Shown in pieces: positions 1-9,674 of a stretch of DNA of 64,000 nucleotides. The notes below the pieces were generated by a model, which was given only the letters and a program-made list of their open reading frames with translations, had not been told where the DNA came from and did not search any database. The DNA lies in contig NZ_JAGPBB010000004.1 in the NCBI RefSeq assembly GCF_018063565.1, positions 32,613-96,612 of the forward strand, written 5' to 3'. Source of the stretch: Rhodoferax sp. (GTDB lineage Bacteria; Pseudomonadota; Gammaproteobacteria; Burkholderiales; Burkholderiaceae_C). Both the position numbers and the translations under genes were made by a program. The number at the start of each line of letters is the position of its first letter. Positions within the stretch are counted from its first letter, which is position 1.

Positions 1-22
1 GTTGTTTAAGGAAAGGTTGAAC

Positions 23-1483
23 ATGCTTCAATTGAACTGGAAGAAATTTCGCGCCATGACACTGGTGGGGACACTGGCGAGTACGCTGTCGGTGGCAGTG
101 TTGCCTGTGGGTTCGGCGTTGGCGCAAGTCCGTGGGTTGCCGGATTTCACCGATCTGGTGGAACAGGTAGGGCCGTCGGTGGTGAACATCCGGACGCTCG
201 AGAAAGTCAGTGCGGACTCCCCCCATGGCAACCCGGGTGAGCAGGAGATGCAGGAGTTTTTCCGCCGGTTTGGTCTGCCCATGCCCAACATTCCGCGCGC
301 CAATCCGCGTCGTGGACAACCGCAGGACGAGGAGCAGCCACGCGGCGTAGGTTCGGGTTTTGTCCTGACTGCGGACGGCATGATCATGACCAACGCGCAC
401 GTGGTGGAGGGTGCCGACGAGGTGGTGGTGACGCTGACCGACAAACGTGAGTTCAAGGCCAAGATCATCGGTGCCGACAAACGCAGCGATGTCGCCGTGG
501 TCAAGATCGAGGCCACCGGTTTGCCGGCTGTGAAGGTGGGCGACGTGAGCCGTCTCAAGGTGGGTGAGTGGGTGATGGCCATCGGTTCGCCTTTTGGTCT
601 GGAAAACACCGTGACGGCTGGCATTGTGAGTGCCAAGCAGCGCGACACAGGTGAGTACCTGCCGTTCATTCAGACCGATGTGGCGATCAATCCTGGCAAC
701 TCGGGTGGCCCGCTGATCAACATGCGCGGTGAAGTGGTGGGCATCAACAGCCAGATTTATTCACGCTCGGGTGGGTCCATGGGCATTTCGTTCTCGATCC
801 CGATGGATGAGGCGGTGCGGGTGAGTGAACAGCTGCGTGCCAGCGGCCGCGTGACGCGGGGTCGCATTGGTGTGCAGATCGGGCAGGTCAGCAAGGATGT
901 GGCGGAATCCATCGGTCTGGGCAAACCCCAGGGTGCCCTGGTCAGCAGTGTCGAGCCCGGCGCTCCGGCCGACAAGGCGGGGGTGGAGGCGGGTGACATC
1001 ATCATCAAGTTTGACGGCAAGCCGGTTGAAAAGTCCAGTGACCTGCCGCGAATTGTGGGTGGCACCAAGCCCGGCACCAAGAGTACCCTGACGGTGTTTC
1101 GCCGTGGCAGCACCAAGGAACTGACGGTGACGGTGGCCGAAATCGAAGCCGAAAAAACCGCCAAAAAAACCGGCAACAAGGAAGAAACGCCCAAAACCTC
1201 CAAGATTGGCCAGGCCATTGGCCTGGCAGTGAGCGACTTGACCAAGGAGCAAAAGACCGAACTGTCCATTCAGGGTGGGGTGCGTGTCGACTCTGCTGTG
1301 GATAATGCGGCCCGGGCAGGCATCCGGGAGGGTGATGTGGTGATGCAAGTGGGCAACTTCCTGGTGACCGATATCAAATCTTTTGAGACCGCGCTGGCCA
1401 AGGTGGACAAGTCCAAACCGATCGGCTTGTTGGTGCGACGTGGTGAATTGGCGCAAATTGTGGTGATTCGCCCCGGAAAATAG
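23..1483 (+). CDS. mucD: DegP/MucD-type periplasmic serine endoprotease
   Basis: Periplasmic HtrA-family protease that degrades misfolded envelope proteins. An N-terminal signal peptide ends near SALAQ. The trypsin-like domain shows the triad His (TNAHVVEG, about residue 126), Asp (RSDVAVVK, about 156) and Ser (NPGNSGGPL, about 227). Two PDZ domains follow, around residues 275-370 and 390-480. The ATG at 23 is preferred over an in-frame TTG at base 2 because AAGGAAAGG lies just before it and the signal peptide then begins normally. In this order the gene usually closes the rpoE-rseA-rseB-mucD operon, whose upstream part would lie outside the window. A terminator at 1594-1624 follows. The name degQ/degP is an alternative. 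Confidence 0.93.
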   Translation: MLQLNWKKFRAMTLVGTLASTLSVAVLPVGSALAQVRGLPDFTDLVEQVGPSVVNIRTLEKVSADSPHGNPGEQEMQEFFRRFGLPMPNIPRANPRRGQPQDEEQPRGVGSGFVLTADGMIMTNAHVVEGADEVVVTLTDKREFKAKIIGADKRSDVAVVKIEATGLPAVKVGDVSRLKVGEWVMAIGSPFGLENTVTAGIVSAKQRDTGEYLPFIQTDVAINPGNSGGPLINMRGEVVGINSQIYSRSGGSMGISFSIPMDEAVRVSEQLRASGRVTRGRIGVQIGQVSKDVAESIGLGKPQGALVSSVEPGAPADKAGVEAGDIIIKFDGKPVEKSSDLPRIVGGTKPGTKSTLTVFRRGSTKELTVTVAEIEAEKTAKKTGNKEETPKTSKIGQAIGLAVSDLTKEQKTELSIQGGVRVDSAVDNAARAGIREGDVVMQVGNFLVTDIKSFETALAKVDKSKPIGLLVRRGELAQIVVIRPGK

Positions 1484-1522
1484 CGTTGCGGCTGCGTTGA
1501 TCCCGGGGCAATGCGGTCTGGC

Positions 1523-1554
1523 TGGACAGCCTGCCGCATGTTTTTGCCTACAAT
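1523..1554 (+). promoter_or_regulatory. possible sigma-70 promoter upstream of lepA
   Basis: A good -10 hexamer TACAAT lies at 1549-1554. The best upstream match, TGGACA at 1523-1528, is 20 bases away, longer than ideal. It sits between mucD and the terminator at 1594-1624, so any transcript starting here would meet that terminator after about 65 nt unless it reads through into lepA. Confidence 0.3.
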
Positions 1555-1593
1555 GCGGTACCAGCTTTTGAGTTGCCAATGGCGGTTGGTGCA

Positions 1594-1624
1594 GGGCGCG
1601 TCCAGTCTGATCGCGCCCTTTTTT
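1594..1624 (+). terminator. rho-independent terminator after mucD
   Basis: A perfect GGGCGCG/CGCGCCC stem (1594-1600 and 1612-1618) with an 11-nt loop is followed directly by six T. It closes mucD, or a short transcript from the possible promoter just upstream, only 31 bases before lepA. Confidence 0.8.
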
Positions 1625-1655
1625 CTGCTTTCTTATTCTTTTTTCGGCCCCCTGG

Positions 1656-3467
1656 ATGAACCACATCAGAAATTTTTCGATCATTGCCCATATCGATCAC
1701 GGCAAGTCGACCCTGGCCGATCGGCTGATCCAGCGCTGTGGTGGTTTGCAGGAGCGCGAAATGGAGGCGCAAGTGCTCGATTCGATGGACATCGAAAAAG
1801 AGCGCGGCATCACCATCAAGGCGCAAACCGCTGCCCTCAAATACACCGCGCGCGATGGCCAGACCTACAACCTGAACCTGATCGACACGCCCGGCCATGT
1901 CGACTTCTCGTATGAGGTGAGCCGTTCTTTGTCGGCCTGCGAGGGTGCCCTGCTGGTAGTCGACGCCAGTCAGGGTGTCGAGGCACAAACTGTGGCCAAC
2001 TGCTACACCGCGCTCGACCTGGGTGTGGAAGTGGTGCCCGTACTCAACAAGATGGATCTGCCCAACGCAGATCCTGACAACGCGCGCTCAGAGATTGAGG
2101 ACGTGATCGGCATCGACGCTTCTCATGCGATTGCGTGTTCAGCCAAAAGCGGCATGGGCATTGATGACATTCTGGAGGCAGTGATTGCGCGTATTCCAGC
2201 GCCAAAAGGTCAACCCACAGCGGCCTTGCGCGCCATGATCATCGACAGCTGGTTCGATTCGTACGTGGGTGTGGTGATGCTGGTTCGCGTCGTCGATGGC
2301 CGGCTGGCCAAAGGTGAGCGCATCAAACTCATGGCCACCGGTGCCACCTATAACGCCGATGGCCTGGGCGTGTTCACCCCGACGAATCAGCCGCGCGAGG
2401 CGCTTGAAGCCGGCGAGGTGGGTTATGTCATTGCTGGCATTCGTGAGCTGCAAGCGGCCAAGGTGGGCGACACCATCACGCTGATCCGCCCGGGCACGGG
2501 CGGAGCTGCCGCCACCGCCAGCGAGCCACTGCCGGGCTTCAAGGAAATCCAGCCACAGGTGTTTGCCGGCCTGTACCCGACCGAGGCCAACCAGTACGAA
2601 GGCCTGCGCGACAGCCTGGAAAAACTTAAATTAAACGATGCCTCGTTGCACTACGAGCCCGAGGTGAGTCAGGCACTGGGTTTTGGTTTTCGCTGCGGCT
2701 TCTTGGGCCTTTTGCACATGGAGATTGTGCAGGAGCGATTGGAGCGCGAGTTTGACCAGGACCTGATCACCACGGCGCCCAGCGTGGTCTACCAGGTGCT
2801 CAAGGCCGATGGCGAGGTGCAGATGGTGGAAAATCCCAGCAAGATGCCCGACCAGGGGCGCCTGGACGAAATCCGCGAACCGATCGTCACGGTGCATCTG
2901 TACATGCCGCAGGAGTACGTGGGGCCAGTGATGACGCTGTGCAACCAGAAGCGTGGCGTGCAGCTCAACATGGCCTACAAGGGTCGCCAGGTTGTGCTGA
3001 GCTACGACATGCCGCTGGGCGAGATCGTGATGGACTTCTTTGACAAGCTCAAGAGCGTGAGCCGGGGCTACGCGTCAATGGACTACGAGTTCAAGGAGTA
3101 CCGCACTGCGGACGTGGTGAAGGTGGACATTTTGCTCAACGGCGAAAAGGTGGACGCGCTGTCCATCATCGTGCACCGCAGCCAGTCGCAGTACCGCGGC
3201 CGGCAGGTGGTGGCCAAGATGCGTGAAGTGATCTCGCGTCAGATGTACGACGTGGCCATTCAGGCCGCCATCGGTGCCAATGTGATTGCCCGTGAAACCA
3301 TCAAGGCGCTGCGCAAGAACGTGATTGCCAAATGCTACGGTGGTGACATTTCACGCAAACGCAAACTGCTAGAGAAACAAAAGGAAGGCAAGAAGCGCAT
3401 GAAACAGATCGGCTCGGTCGAGGTGCCACAAGAAGCGTTCCTGGCCATTTTGAAGGTAGATGCGTGA
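1656..3467 (+). CDS. lepA: elongation factor 4 (LepA)
   Basis: Ribosome-associated GTPase related to EF-G that can back-translocate the ribosome or assist ribosome biogenesis. At 603 residues it has the usual length. The G1 loop AHIDHGKST is at residues 11-19, the switch region holds [10 protein letters not shown], the G3 motif is DTPGHVDF and the G4 motif is NKMDLP. The C-terminal domain has the LepA-specific [16 protein letters not shown] stretch. No strong Shine-Dalgarno sequence is visible before the ATG. The stop overlaps the lepB start by 4 bases (ATGA-type), so lepA and lepB are translationally coupled. Confidence 0.97.
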   Translation: MNHIRNFSIIAHIDHGKSTLADRLIQRCGGLQEREMEAQVLDSMDIEKERGITIKAQTAALKYTARDGQTYNLNLIDTPGHVDFSYEVSRSLSACEGALLVVDASQGVEAQTVANCYTALDLGVEVVPVLNKMDLPNADPDNARSEIEDVIGIDASHAIACSAKSGMGIDDILEAVIARIPAPKGQPTAALRAMIIDSWFDSYVGVVMLVRVVDGRLAKGERIKLMATGATYNADGLGVFTPTNQPREALEAGEVGYVIAGIRELQAAKVGDTITLIRPGTGGAAATASEPLPGFKEIQPQVFAGLYPTEANQYEGLRDSLEKLKLNDASLHYEPEVSQALGFGFRCGFLGLLHMEIVQERLEREFDQDLITTAPSVVYQVLKADGEVQMVENPSKMPDQGRLDEIREPIVTVHLYMPQEYVGPVMTLCNQKRGVQLNMAYKGRQVVLSYDMPLGEIVMDFFDKLKSVSRGYASMDYEFKEYRTADVVKVDILLNGEKVDALSIIVHRSQSQYRGRQVVAKMREVISRQMYDVAIQAAIGANVIARETIKALRKNVIAKCYGGDISRKRKLLEKQKEGKKRMKQIGSVEVPQEAFLAILKVDA

Positions 3468-4432
3468 TGCAAATTTTGACTTCGGCGGTTCTGGCGGCTT
3501 TTGTGGGCTATGTGGGTGCCTGGTACTTTGGCATCCTTGAGGGCAATTTCGCGCTGTTGTTGTTTTTGGCAACGGTGGTCACCGGTTTGTATTGGCTGGC
3601 TGAGCGCTTCTACTTTTTGCCGCAACGCCAACAGGCCGCTGCAGCCCTGCAGGCGCAGGACATTGCGCGCCGGGCCGAACTCTCCAAACTCGGCATTGCC
3701 AAGGTCGATGGTGACGTGACTGAAGCCAGAAACAAGCTGTTGGCTCAACCCTGGTGGCTGGACTGGACGGCGGGTTTGTTCCCGGTGATCATTGCCGTGT
3801 TTTTATTGCGTTCGTTCCTGTTTGAACCGTTCAAAATCCCATCCGGCTCGATGATCCCGACGCTGCAAATTGGCGACCTGATTTTGGTCAACAAGTTTCA
3901 CTACGGTATCCGGCTGCCTGTGATCAATAGCAAAATCACCGAAGGCAACGCGCCGCAGCGGGGTGATGTGATGGTGTTTCGCTACCCCCCCAAGCCCAGT
4001 CTGGACTACATCAAGCGGGTGGTGGGTGTACCGGGCGATGAGGTGGCTTACCTCAACAAACGGCTGACCATCAATGGCAAACCGGTGGAAACCAGCACCC
4101 TGCCAGAGTTCTTTGACGAAGACAGCATGCGTTACTTCAAGCAATTTGAGGAGACCGTGGGCGACAAGAAGCATGGTGTGCTCAATGACGACAACCGCCC
4201 GGCTTTTGTACCCGGTGCTGACGAGTTTGAGTTCAAGGGCAATTGCCGCTACAGTGTCGAGGGTGTGATTTGCAAAGTGCCATCCGGGCATTACTTCATG
4301 ATGGGCGACAACCGTGACAATTCACTGGATTCGCGCTATTGGGGTTTTGTGCCCGACAAAAATATTGTCGGCCGGGCTTTTTTTGTCTGGATGAACTTTG
4401 GTAACCCAAAACGAATTGGTTCGTTCAACTGA
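3464..4432 (+). CDS. lepB: signal peptidase I
   Basis: Inner-membrane peptidase that removes Sec/Tat signal peptides. It is 322 residues long with two N-terminal hydrophobic segments (about 1-48) and a third around 101-120. The catalytic Ser is in PSGSMIPT (about residue 129) and the catalytic Lys in [11 protein letters not shown] (about 184). The conserved box [14 protein letters not shown] is near residue 285. The gene overlaps lepA by 4 bases and is followed 13 bases later by the DUF4845 gene, the standard order in this group. Confidence 0.97.
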   Translation: MMQILTSAVLAAFVGYVGAWYFGILEGNFALLLFLATVVTGLYWLAERFYFLPQRQQAAAALQAQDIARRAELSKLGIAKVDGDVTEARNKLLAQPWWLDWTAGLFPVIIAVFLLRSFLFEPFKIPSGSMIPTLQIGDLILVNKFHYGIRLPVINSKITEGNAPQRGDVMVFRYPPKPSLDYIKRVVGVPGDEVAYLNKRLTINGKPVETSTLPEFFDEDSMRYFKQFEETVGDKKHGVLNDDNRPAFVPGADEFEFKGNCRYSVEGVICKVPSGHYFMMGDNRDNSLDSRYWGFVPDKNIVGRAFFVWMNFGNPKRIGSFN

Positions 4433-4445
4433 ACCGGAGAACAGC

Positions 4446-4805
4446 ATGACCTTACATCGCAAATCCCGCCAGCGCGGCTTGTCATTTATCGGACTGGTTT
4501 TTGTGGCGGTGGTACTGGCCGCAACCGGTGTGGTCATCGCTCAGGTGGTGCCCACTGCGATTGAGTACCAGGCGATTCTCAAGGCCACCCGCAAATCAGC
4601 CATCGACGGCGCAACGCCACCGGAGGCGCGCAATGTGTTTGACCGTGCTGCTGCCATCGACAACATCAGCTCCATCAGCGGCAAGGACCTGATCATCGGC
4701 AAGGAAGCCGACAAAATGGTGGTGTCTTTCTCTTATCAGCGCGAGATCCATCTGGCAGGTCCGGCCTTTCTGACACTCAAGTACGTGGGTAGCTCCAAGC
4801 CGTGA
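4446..4805 (+). CDS. DUF4845 family membrane-anchored protein
   Basis: Small protein of 119 residues with one N-terminal membrane segment (GLSFIGLVFVAVVLAATGVV) preceded by a basic stretch, resembling a pseudopilin-like or signal-anchor N-terminus, and a short periplasmic domain. DUF4845 proteins are commonly encoded between lepB and rnc in Beta- and Gammaproteobacteria, as here; their function is unknown to me. The ATG at 4446 is chosen because AACCGGAGAACAGC precedes it. An upstream in-frame start at 4398 would overlap lepB and is unlikely. Confidence 0.85.
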   Translation: MTLHRKSRQRGLSFIGLVFVAVVLAATGVVIAQVVPTAIEYQAILKATRKSAIDGATPPEARNVFDRAAAIDNISSISGKDLIIGKEADKMVVSFSYQREIHLAGPAFLTLKYVGSSKP

Positions 4806-4824
4806 TGATGTTGCAGGTGAAGGT

Positions 4825-5502
4825 TTGAAGGCCGCCTTGCAGGCGTTGCAGGCGCGCCTGGACTACCTGTTTAATGATCCCCGATTGTTGTCACGTGCGC
4901 TCACCCACCGCAGTTTTTCAACAGATCATAACGAACGCCTGGAGTTTCTGGGTGATTCGGTGCTCGGCTGCTGTGTCGCTGAGCTGTTGTTTGAGCGCCT
5001 GAGCAATCTGCCCGAAGGTGATTTGTCACGGGTTCGGGCCAACCTGGTACGTCAGGACACCCTGCACCAGTTGGCGGTACAAATCGGTCTGCCGTCGGTG
5101 ATTTTGCTGGGGGAGGGCGAATTGCGCTCTGGTGGCCAAAAACGACCTTCCATATTGGCCGATGCACTGGAAGCGGTGATTGGTGCGGTTTATCTGGACG
5201 GTGGCTTCACCCAGGCCCGCGCACTGGTGCAGCGACTCTACCAGGGTGTAGAAATCAATCCGGCAATGGCGGCCATCGGCAAGGACCCCAAGACCGAGCT
5301 GCAGGAGTGGCTGCAAGGTCGGCGCATGGCGCTGCCGTCCTACCGGGTTGTGGCTACGCTGGGGGTGTCCCACCAGCAAACTTTTGATATCGAATGTGCG
5401 ATCGCCGAACTCAAGCTGACCCAGCGGGGTATTGGTGGCTCGCGACGTGCTGGAGAGCAAGCCGCTGCGGCGGCGATGTTGCAAACCCTGAAAGCGCCAT
5501 GA
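4825..5502 (+). CDS. rnc: ribonuclease III
   Basis: Double-strand-specific endoribonuclease for rRNA and mRNA processing. The signature [11 protein letters not shown] is at residues 37-47, giving metal-binding Glu40 and Asp44. A second acidic site is in [16 protein letters not shown] (about 111-126). A C-terminal dsRNA-binding domain starts near [11 protein letters not shown] (about 154). The start is TTG at 4825, preceded by AGGTGAAGG; no ATG is available in a sensible position. Length is 225 residues, usual for the family. era follows after 4 bases. Confidence 0.96.
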   Translation: MKAALQALQARLDYLFNDPRLLSRALTHRSFSTDHNERLEFLGDSVLGCCVAELLFERLSNLPEGDLSRVRANLVRQDTLHQLAVQIGLPSVILLGEGELRSGGQKRPSILADALEAVIGAVYLDGGFTQARALVQRLYQGVEINPAMAAIGKDPKTELQEWLQGRRMALPSYRVVATLGVSHQQTFDIECAIAELKLTQRGIGGSRRAGEQAAAAAMLQTLKAP

Positions 5503-5506
5503 CCCC

Positions 5507-6535
5507 ATGAACACCACCAAAACCATCGCTGTTGCCACCGATGCACCAGGCACGGACGACCCGCAGGGTCTTGAATCCATGCTTGCCGGTTTGCGCCGGG
5601 ACATGCGCCCGCCGGGTACGGTACAAGCCGCTGTTGCCGGACATCGTTGCGGCCTGATTGCCATCGTGGGTAAACCCAATGTAGGCAAATCCACTTTGCT
5701 GAATGCGCTGGTCGGGCAAAAGATCAGCATCACCTCGCGCAAGGCACAAACCACGCGGCACCGCATCACCGGTATCCATACTCTGGGGGCGACCCAGTTT
5801 GTTTTTGTGGATACCCCTGGTTTTCAGACCCTGCATGGCAACGCGCTGAACAAGTCGCTCAACAAAACCGTGGTCGGCGCGGTGGCAGATGTCGACCTGA
5901 TTCTGTTTGTCGTTGAGGCGGGCAGTTTCACCCCGGCTGACGCTCGGGTGTTGGCACTTCTGGGCAAGAGTATCCCCACGCTTCTGGTTGCCAACAAACT
6001 TGACCATGTGCACCGGCGAGGGGATATCGCGCCCTGGTTGCAGGACATGGCGGGCCAACACAGCTTTGCAGAGTACGTGCCGATGTCTGCCAAAAATGCC
6101 AGGGACGTTGAGCGTCTGCTGGGTATTTGTGAAAAATACCTGCCCGAGCAGGCCTGGTGGTATGCCGACGACGAGTTGACCGACCGCAGCGAACGATTCA
6201 TGGCCGCCGAGATGGTGCGTGAGAAGCTGTTTCGCCTCACTGGTGATGAGTTGCCTTACACCTCGACGGTGGTGATCGACAAATTTGAAGAAGAAGCCGG
6301 TCGTGGCAAACAAAAGCGCCTGCTGAAAATTGCGGCCACCATTGTGGTGGAGCGCGATGGCCACAAGGCCATGGTGATTGGTGACAAGGGTGAGCGCATC
6401 AAGCGCATCGGCATGGAAACCCGGGTCGAGCTTGAAAAGCTGATGGATGCCAAGGTGTTCATTGAAATGTGGGTCAAGGTGCGCTCGGGCTGGGCTGATG
6501 ATGAGGCGCGGGTGCGTTCTTTCGGGTACGAGTAA
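5507..6535 (+). CDS. era: GTPase Era
   Basis: Ras-like GTPase that binds 16S rRNA and helps mature the 30S subunit. G1 is GKPNVGKST at residues 55-63, G3 is DTPGFQ and G4 is NKLD. The C-terminal KH domain contains [13 protein letters not shown]. The protein is 342 residues, with roughly 45 residues before the GTPase fold, more than most Era proteins; an internal Met25 is an alternative start. It follows rnc by 4 bases, the usual rnc-era pair. recO, normally the next gene, is displaced by two other genes here. Confidence 0.95.
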   Translation: MNTTKTIAVATDAPGTDDPQGLESMLAGLRRDMRPPGTVQAAVAGHRCGLIAIVGKPNVGKSTLLNALVGQKISITSRKAQTTRHRITGIHTLGATQFVFVDTPGFQTLHGNALNKSLNKTVVGAVADVDLILFVVEAGSFTPADARVLALLGKSIPTLLVANKLDHVHRRGDIAPWLQDMAGQHSFAEYVPMSAKNARDVERLLGICEKYLPEQAWWYADDELTDRSERFMAAEMVREKLFRLTGDELPYTSTVVIDKFEEEAGRGKQKRLLKIAATIVVERDGHKAMVIGDKGERIKRIGMETRVELEKLMDAKVFIEMWVKVRSGWADDEARVRSFGYE

Positions 6536-6600
6536 CCAGTGGATGGGGGCCGCGTTCGCACGGTGTTGTACAGTTCTCTTTTTATCCAGAAGGCATTGAA

Positions 6601-7299
6601 ATGGTTCAAACAAGGCAGGATGAGGCGGTGGTGTACGGGACAGAAGATCTGCTGAGCAGCCTCTGTCAATCGGTTACCCGCGTGCTCAATGTGGCCACAC
6701 AATGCCAGATCAGCTACTCCGGCATGGTGCAACGCATCACAAAAACCTGCCTTAAACCCGATATTGGTTGTTTTGTGCTGTTTGATGGCGGGTTTTCCGG
6801 CTTGGTGGTGATCAATTTCTCGGCGCAAACGGCCATGGAGCTTTACGAGAGTTACATGCTCAACATGGGGATGCCTAAAAGTGAACTGGCCAGTTCGCAC
6901 ACTTCCGACGAAGTCAGTGACATCATGGGTGAGCTGATGAACCAGATTGTGGGTGACTTCACGGGCAAGGTGCGCCGCGAGTTGCAAACCCATATCACGC
7001 AGAATCAGCCCAAGATGCTGGTGCTCAACAAACAGGTGGTCCTGAGTGTGGACACCCATCTGGACCAACCCGAGTCGCGTCGGGTCACTTTTTACACCGG
7101 CAAGAACAACATTTTTTATCTTGAGCTGGCGATTGATCACACCGAATTCATCAAGTTGCATGACTTTGAAGCCAACGAAGTGCCTGACCCGGATGCACTG
7201 ATTGCCCAGGCCAGCACCGGTCTTGCGGCCGCCGCTGCCCCCGCCGAGGTGGAGCCCGCAGCCGATCATGAAGCGTTGCTCAAGTCTTTGGGCATGTAG
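6601..7299 (+). CDS. DUF3334 family protein (CheC/CheX-like fold suspected)
   Basis: A 232-residue protein matching, from memory, the DUF3334 family known in Vibrio and other motile Proteobacteria. Recognisable stretches are ITKTCLKPDIGCFVLFDG, SGLVVINFS, SYMLNMGMP and GELMNQIVGDFTGKVR. The GELMNQIVGDF pattern resembles the helix of CheC/CheX-type phosphatases, so a link to chemotaxis or cyclic-di-GMP signalling is possible but inferred. The C-terminus is an Ala/Pro-rich tail. RBS AGAAGG precedes the ATG. It stands 65 bases after era and 13 before the DUF3297 gene. Confidence 0.75.
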   Translation: MVQTRQDEAVVYGTEDLLSSLCQSVTRVLNVATQCQISYSGMVQRITKTCLKPDIGCFVLFDGGFSGLVVINFSAQTAMELYESYMLNMGMPKSELASSHTSDEVSDIMGELMNQIVGDFTGKVRRELQTHITQNQPKMLVLNKQVVLSVDTHLDQPESRRVTFYTGKNNIFYLELAIDHTEFIKLHDFEANEVPDPDALIAQASTGLAAAAAPAEVEPAADHEALLKSLGM

Positions 7300-7312
7300 A
7301 AAGAAATCCACC

Positions 7313-7597
7313 ATGAATGAAACCAATCCGCAGCCAATTGCACCGGACGTGCCGCCGCTGCTTGCATCGGAAGAGCTGCCAGACCGTTTGTCGGCTGATC
7401 CCCGCAGCCGCTATCACCAAGCCAGTGTGTTCGAGCGCGACGTGGGCATTCGCCTCAATGGGAGGGAACTGACCAATGTGGAGGAATACTGCCTCAGTGA
7501 GGGTTGGGTCAAGGTGCCGGCAGGCAAGACCCGTGACCGCAAGGGCAATCTGCTGCTGATCAAACTGAAAGGCAAGGTGGAGGCGTTTTATCGCTAG
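7313..7597 (+). CDS. DUF3297 family protein
   Basis: Small acidic cytoplasmic protein of 94 residues without signal peptide. The conserved body runs from LPDRLSADPRSRYH through GIRLNGRELTNVEEYCLSEGW to LLIKLKGKVEAFY, which matches DUF3297 as I remember it. Function is unknown. The ATG at 7313, preceded by AGAAAG, is preferred to an upstream in-frame ATG that lies inside the DUF3334 gene. The stop is 3 bases before the recO start, so it is probably co-translated with recO. Confidence 0.8.
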   Translation: MNETNPQPIAPDVPPLLASEELPDRLSADPRSRYHQASVFERDVGIRLNGRELTNVEEYCLSEGWVKVPAGKTRDRKGNLLLIKLKGKVEAFYR

Positions 7598-7600
7598 CCA

Positions 7601-8350
7601 ATGGCCAGCAGACGTTTCTCTGAGGAGCCGGCCTATGTGCTGCACCGTTATGACTGGAGCGAGTCCAGCCTGATCCTGGAGGTGTTCACCCGCCACCACG
7701 GCCGCATGGCACTGGTGGCCAAGGGGGTGAAGCGCCCAAGTTCGAGCTTTCGGCCAATTTTGCTGCCGCTGCAGCCGCTGCACTTGGCCTTTGGGGGTGA
7801 GGGGGAAATCAGGACCCTGAAGGCCGCCGAATGGCAGGGAGGGCATGTTATGCCGACCGGCGATGCCCTGATGTCGGGGTATTACCTGAACGAACTGCTG
7901 CTCAAGCTGCTGGCGCGCGAGGATGCCCATCCGGTGTTGTTTGATGTCTATGCCAATGTCGTCGAGGTGATTGCCAGCGAACATGGTGAGGTGCTGGAGT
8001 CCGCGCTGCGGGCGTTTGAATTGCTGCTGTTGCGTGAAATCGGTCTGCTGCCCCTGCTTGATGCTCAAACCATGACCTTGCTGGCTTTGCACCCTGAAGA
8101 ACACTACAGCCTGGTGCCAGAAGGGGGCTTGCGGCAGACCCATGACAACGACCGTGCCAGTCTGAGTGGCGCGCAATGGGGTGCGCTGCAACAGGTTTTG
8201 GGTGAGCGTGTGCCCTTTACCGCCACCTTGCGGGCCTGCGCTGAGGTGGCTGGCGGACTCAAGCCGCAATTGCGCACGCTGCTGAATTACCATTGCGGGG
8301 TGGCAAACCTGCAAACCAGACAAGTCATGCTTGACCTGCAGTCGCTGTGA
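7601..8350 (+). CDS. recO: DNA repair protein RecO
   Basis: RecF-pathway recombination mediator that loads RecA on SSB-coated gaps. Length 249 residues. The N-terminal OB-fold has [24 protein letters not shown] and [10 protein letters not shown], and the C-terminal helical domain has [13 protein letters not shown] and [10 protein letters not shown]. The four-Cys zinc site of some RecO proteins is absent, as is common in this phylum. The gene belongs to the era-recO-pdxJ-acpS-nagZ run; 64 bases separate it from pdxJ. Confidence 0.93.
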   Translation: MASRRFSEEPAYVLHRYDWSESSLILEVFTRHHGRMALVAKGVKRPSSSFRPILLPLQPLHLAFGGEGEIRTLKAAEWQGGHVMPTGDALMSGYYLNELLLKLLAREDAHPVLFDVYANVVEVIASEHGEVLESALRAFELLLLREIGLLPLLDAQTMTLLALHPEEHYSLVPEGGLRQTHDNDRASLSGAQWGALQQVLGERVPFTATLRACAEVAGGLKPQLRTLLNYHCGVANLQTRQVMLDLQSL

Positions 8351-8414
8351 CCTCTGCGCCCGCAGCCCGTGTCTGCTCGTTTTGATCACGGCGCCCGTCC
8401 AAGGTACGACATTT

Positions 8415-9200
8415 ATGACCATATCAACCACAGCCCTCTCTGTCAATCTCAATAAAGTTGCGACCGTGCGCAACACGCGGCACCTCGGCATTCCCAGTCT
8501 GACACGGGCGGCCACCCTGTGCTTGCAGGCCGGGGCCAACGGCATCACGGTGCACCCACGCCCGGATGAGCGGCACATTCGGTCCACCGATGTGACCGAA
8601 CTGGCCCAGCTCATGCGCGCCTGGCCGGATCGGGAGTACAACATCGAAGGCAATCCGCTGCACAACCTGATGGATGTCGCCGGGCACCTGGTGGCGCAGG
8701 GGCTGCCATTGCACCAACTGACTTTTGTGCCCGACGGACACGGTCAGTTCACCAGCGACCACGGGTGGCTGTTTCCGGATGATGCGCCACGTCTGCGTCC
8801 ACTGATCGAGCAGGCGCATGCCTGGGGGTTACGTGTCAGCCTTTTCATGGATGCCGAAGTCATGCCCATGGCTGCAGCCCGGTCAGTCGGGGCTGACCGT
8901 GTCGAGCTCTATACCGAACCTTACGCAGCCGCCTGGGGCACGCCGCAACAGACGCCGCAACTGGTGCGTTTTGCCGCCGCCGCACAGGCCGCGCTCGATG
9001 CCGGATTGGGCGTCAACGCCGGGCATGATCTCAATCGTGACAATTTGGCGGCTTTTCTGGCGCGTGTGCCAGGCATCAGTGAGGTCTCTATCGGCCACGC
9101 GCTGATCGCCGACGCATTGGAGTTGGGCTATGAGGCCACGGTCAAGGACTATCTGCGCTGCATCGGACGCGCGCAGCAGTTGCCCTATGTGGTTGGCTAA
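8415..9200 (+). CDS. pdxJ: pyridoxine 5'-phosphate synthase
   Basis: Last step of the DXP-dependent vitamin B6 route: condenses 3-amino-2-oxopropyl phosphate with deoxyxylulose 5-phosphate to pyridoxine 5'-phosphate. A TIM barrel of 261 residues. Active-site regions visible are LSVNLNKVATVRNTR at the N-terminus, VHPRPDERHI at 46-55, and NAGHDLNRDN near residue 200. The ATG at 8415 gives the family start; an upstream in-frame start overlapping recO is rejected. acpS follows after 21 bases. Confidence 0.96.
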   Translation: MTISTTALSVNLNKVATVRNTRHLGIPSLTRAATLCLQAGANGITVHPRPDERHIRSTDVTELAQLMRAWPDREYNIEGNPLHNLMDVAGHLVAQGLPLHQLTFVPDGHGQFTSDHGWLFPDDAPRLRPLIEQAHAWGLRVSLFMDAEVMPMAAARSVGADRVELYTEPYAAAWGTPQQTPQLVRFAAAAQAALDAGLGVNAGHDLNRDNLAAFLARVPGISEVSIGHALIADALELGYEATVKDYLRCIGRAQQLPYVVG

Positions 9201-9221
9201 GCCCCGCCGGCAGCGTGCGAC

Positions 9222-9611
9222 ATGATTTACGGTGTAGGCACTGATATTTGTGATGTGCGGCGCATCCAGGCAAGCCTGGAGCGCCATGGCGAACGCTTTG
9301 CCAAAAAGATATTGTCCGACGCCGAGCTGGCAACCTGGCAGCGCCGAAGCGCACGCCGGGGCGAACGTGGGGTGCGTTACCTGGCGACCCGGTTCAGCGC
9401 CAAAGAGGCGTTCAGCAAGGCCATCGGATTGGGCATGACCCTGCCCATGACCTGGCGGCGCTGCGAAATTGCCAGTCTGCCCACTGGCCAGCCCGTGATT
9501 GTGCTGCACGGTGAATTGAAAAGCTGGTTTGAAGCGCAGGGACTGAGCGCCCACCTTAGCGTCACGGACGAGACGGATTACGCAGCCAGTTTTTGTGTCG
9601 TTGAAAAATGA
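9222..9611 (+). CDS. acpS: holo-[acyl-carrier-protein] synthase
   Basis: Transfers 4'-phosphopantetheine from CoA to apo-ACP for fatty-acid synthesis. The 129-residue protein has the two signatures [12 protein letters not shown] (about residues 4-15) and [13 protein letters not shown] (about 59-71), giving the metal-binding Asp and Glu. It sits between pdxJ and nagZ, the usual order. A degraded 46-nt element lies just after its stop. Confidence 0.96.
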   Translation: MIYGVGTDICDVRRIQASLERHGERFAKKILSDAELATWQRRSARRGERGVRYLATRFSAKEAFSKAIGLGMTLPMTWRRCEIASLPTGQPVIVLHGELKSWFEAQGLSAHLSVTDETDYAASFCVVEK

Positions 9612-9614
9612 ACA

Positions 9615-9660
9615 TAATTGTGCTTTAGCGCATATCCATAAACACTTTTATGCTATAAAA
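9615..9660 (+). repeat. degraded copy of the 46-nt palindromic element (copy A)
   Basis: Lies between acpS and nagZ, ending 14 bases before the nagZ ATG. The middle (TATCCATAA) is identical to the ileS copy, and the flanks TTTAGCGCA and GCTAT match the family, but about one indel is needed to align it. It forms almost the entire acpS-nagZ spacer, so the nagZ leader is made of repeat sequence. Confidence 0.5.
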
Positions 9661-9674
9661 ATTAGTTAATCATC

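Noticed and set aside
2-22. TTG start for mucD at base 2
   Set aside because: A good ribosome binding site and a normal signal peptide fit the ATG at 23 better.
5411-6613. 400-codon minus-strand frame across era
   Set aside because: It lies antisense to the well-conserved era gene and has no family resemblance or RBS.
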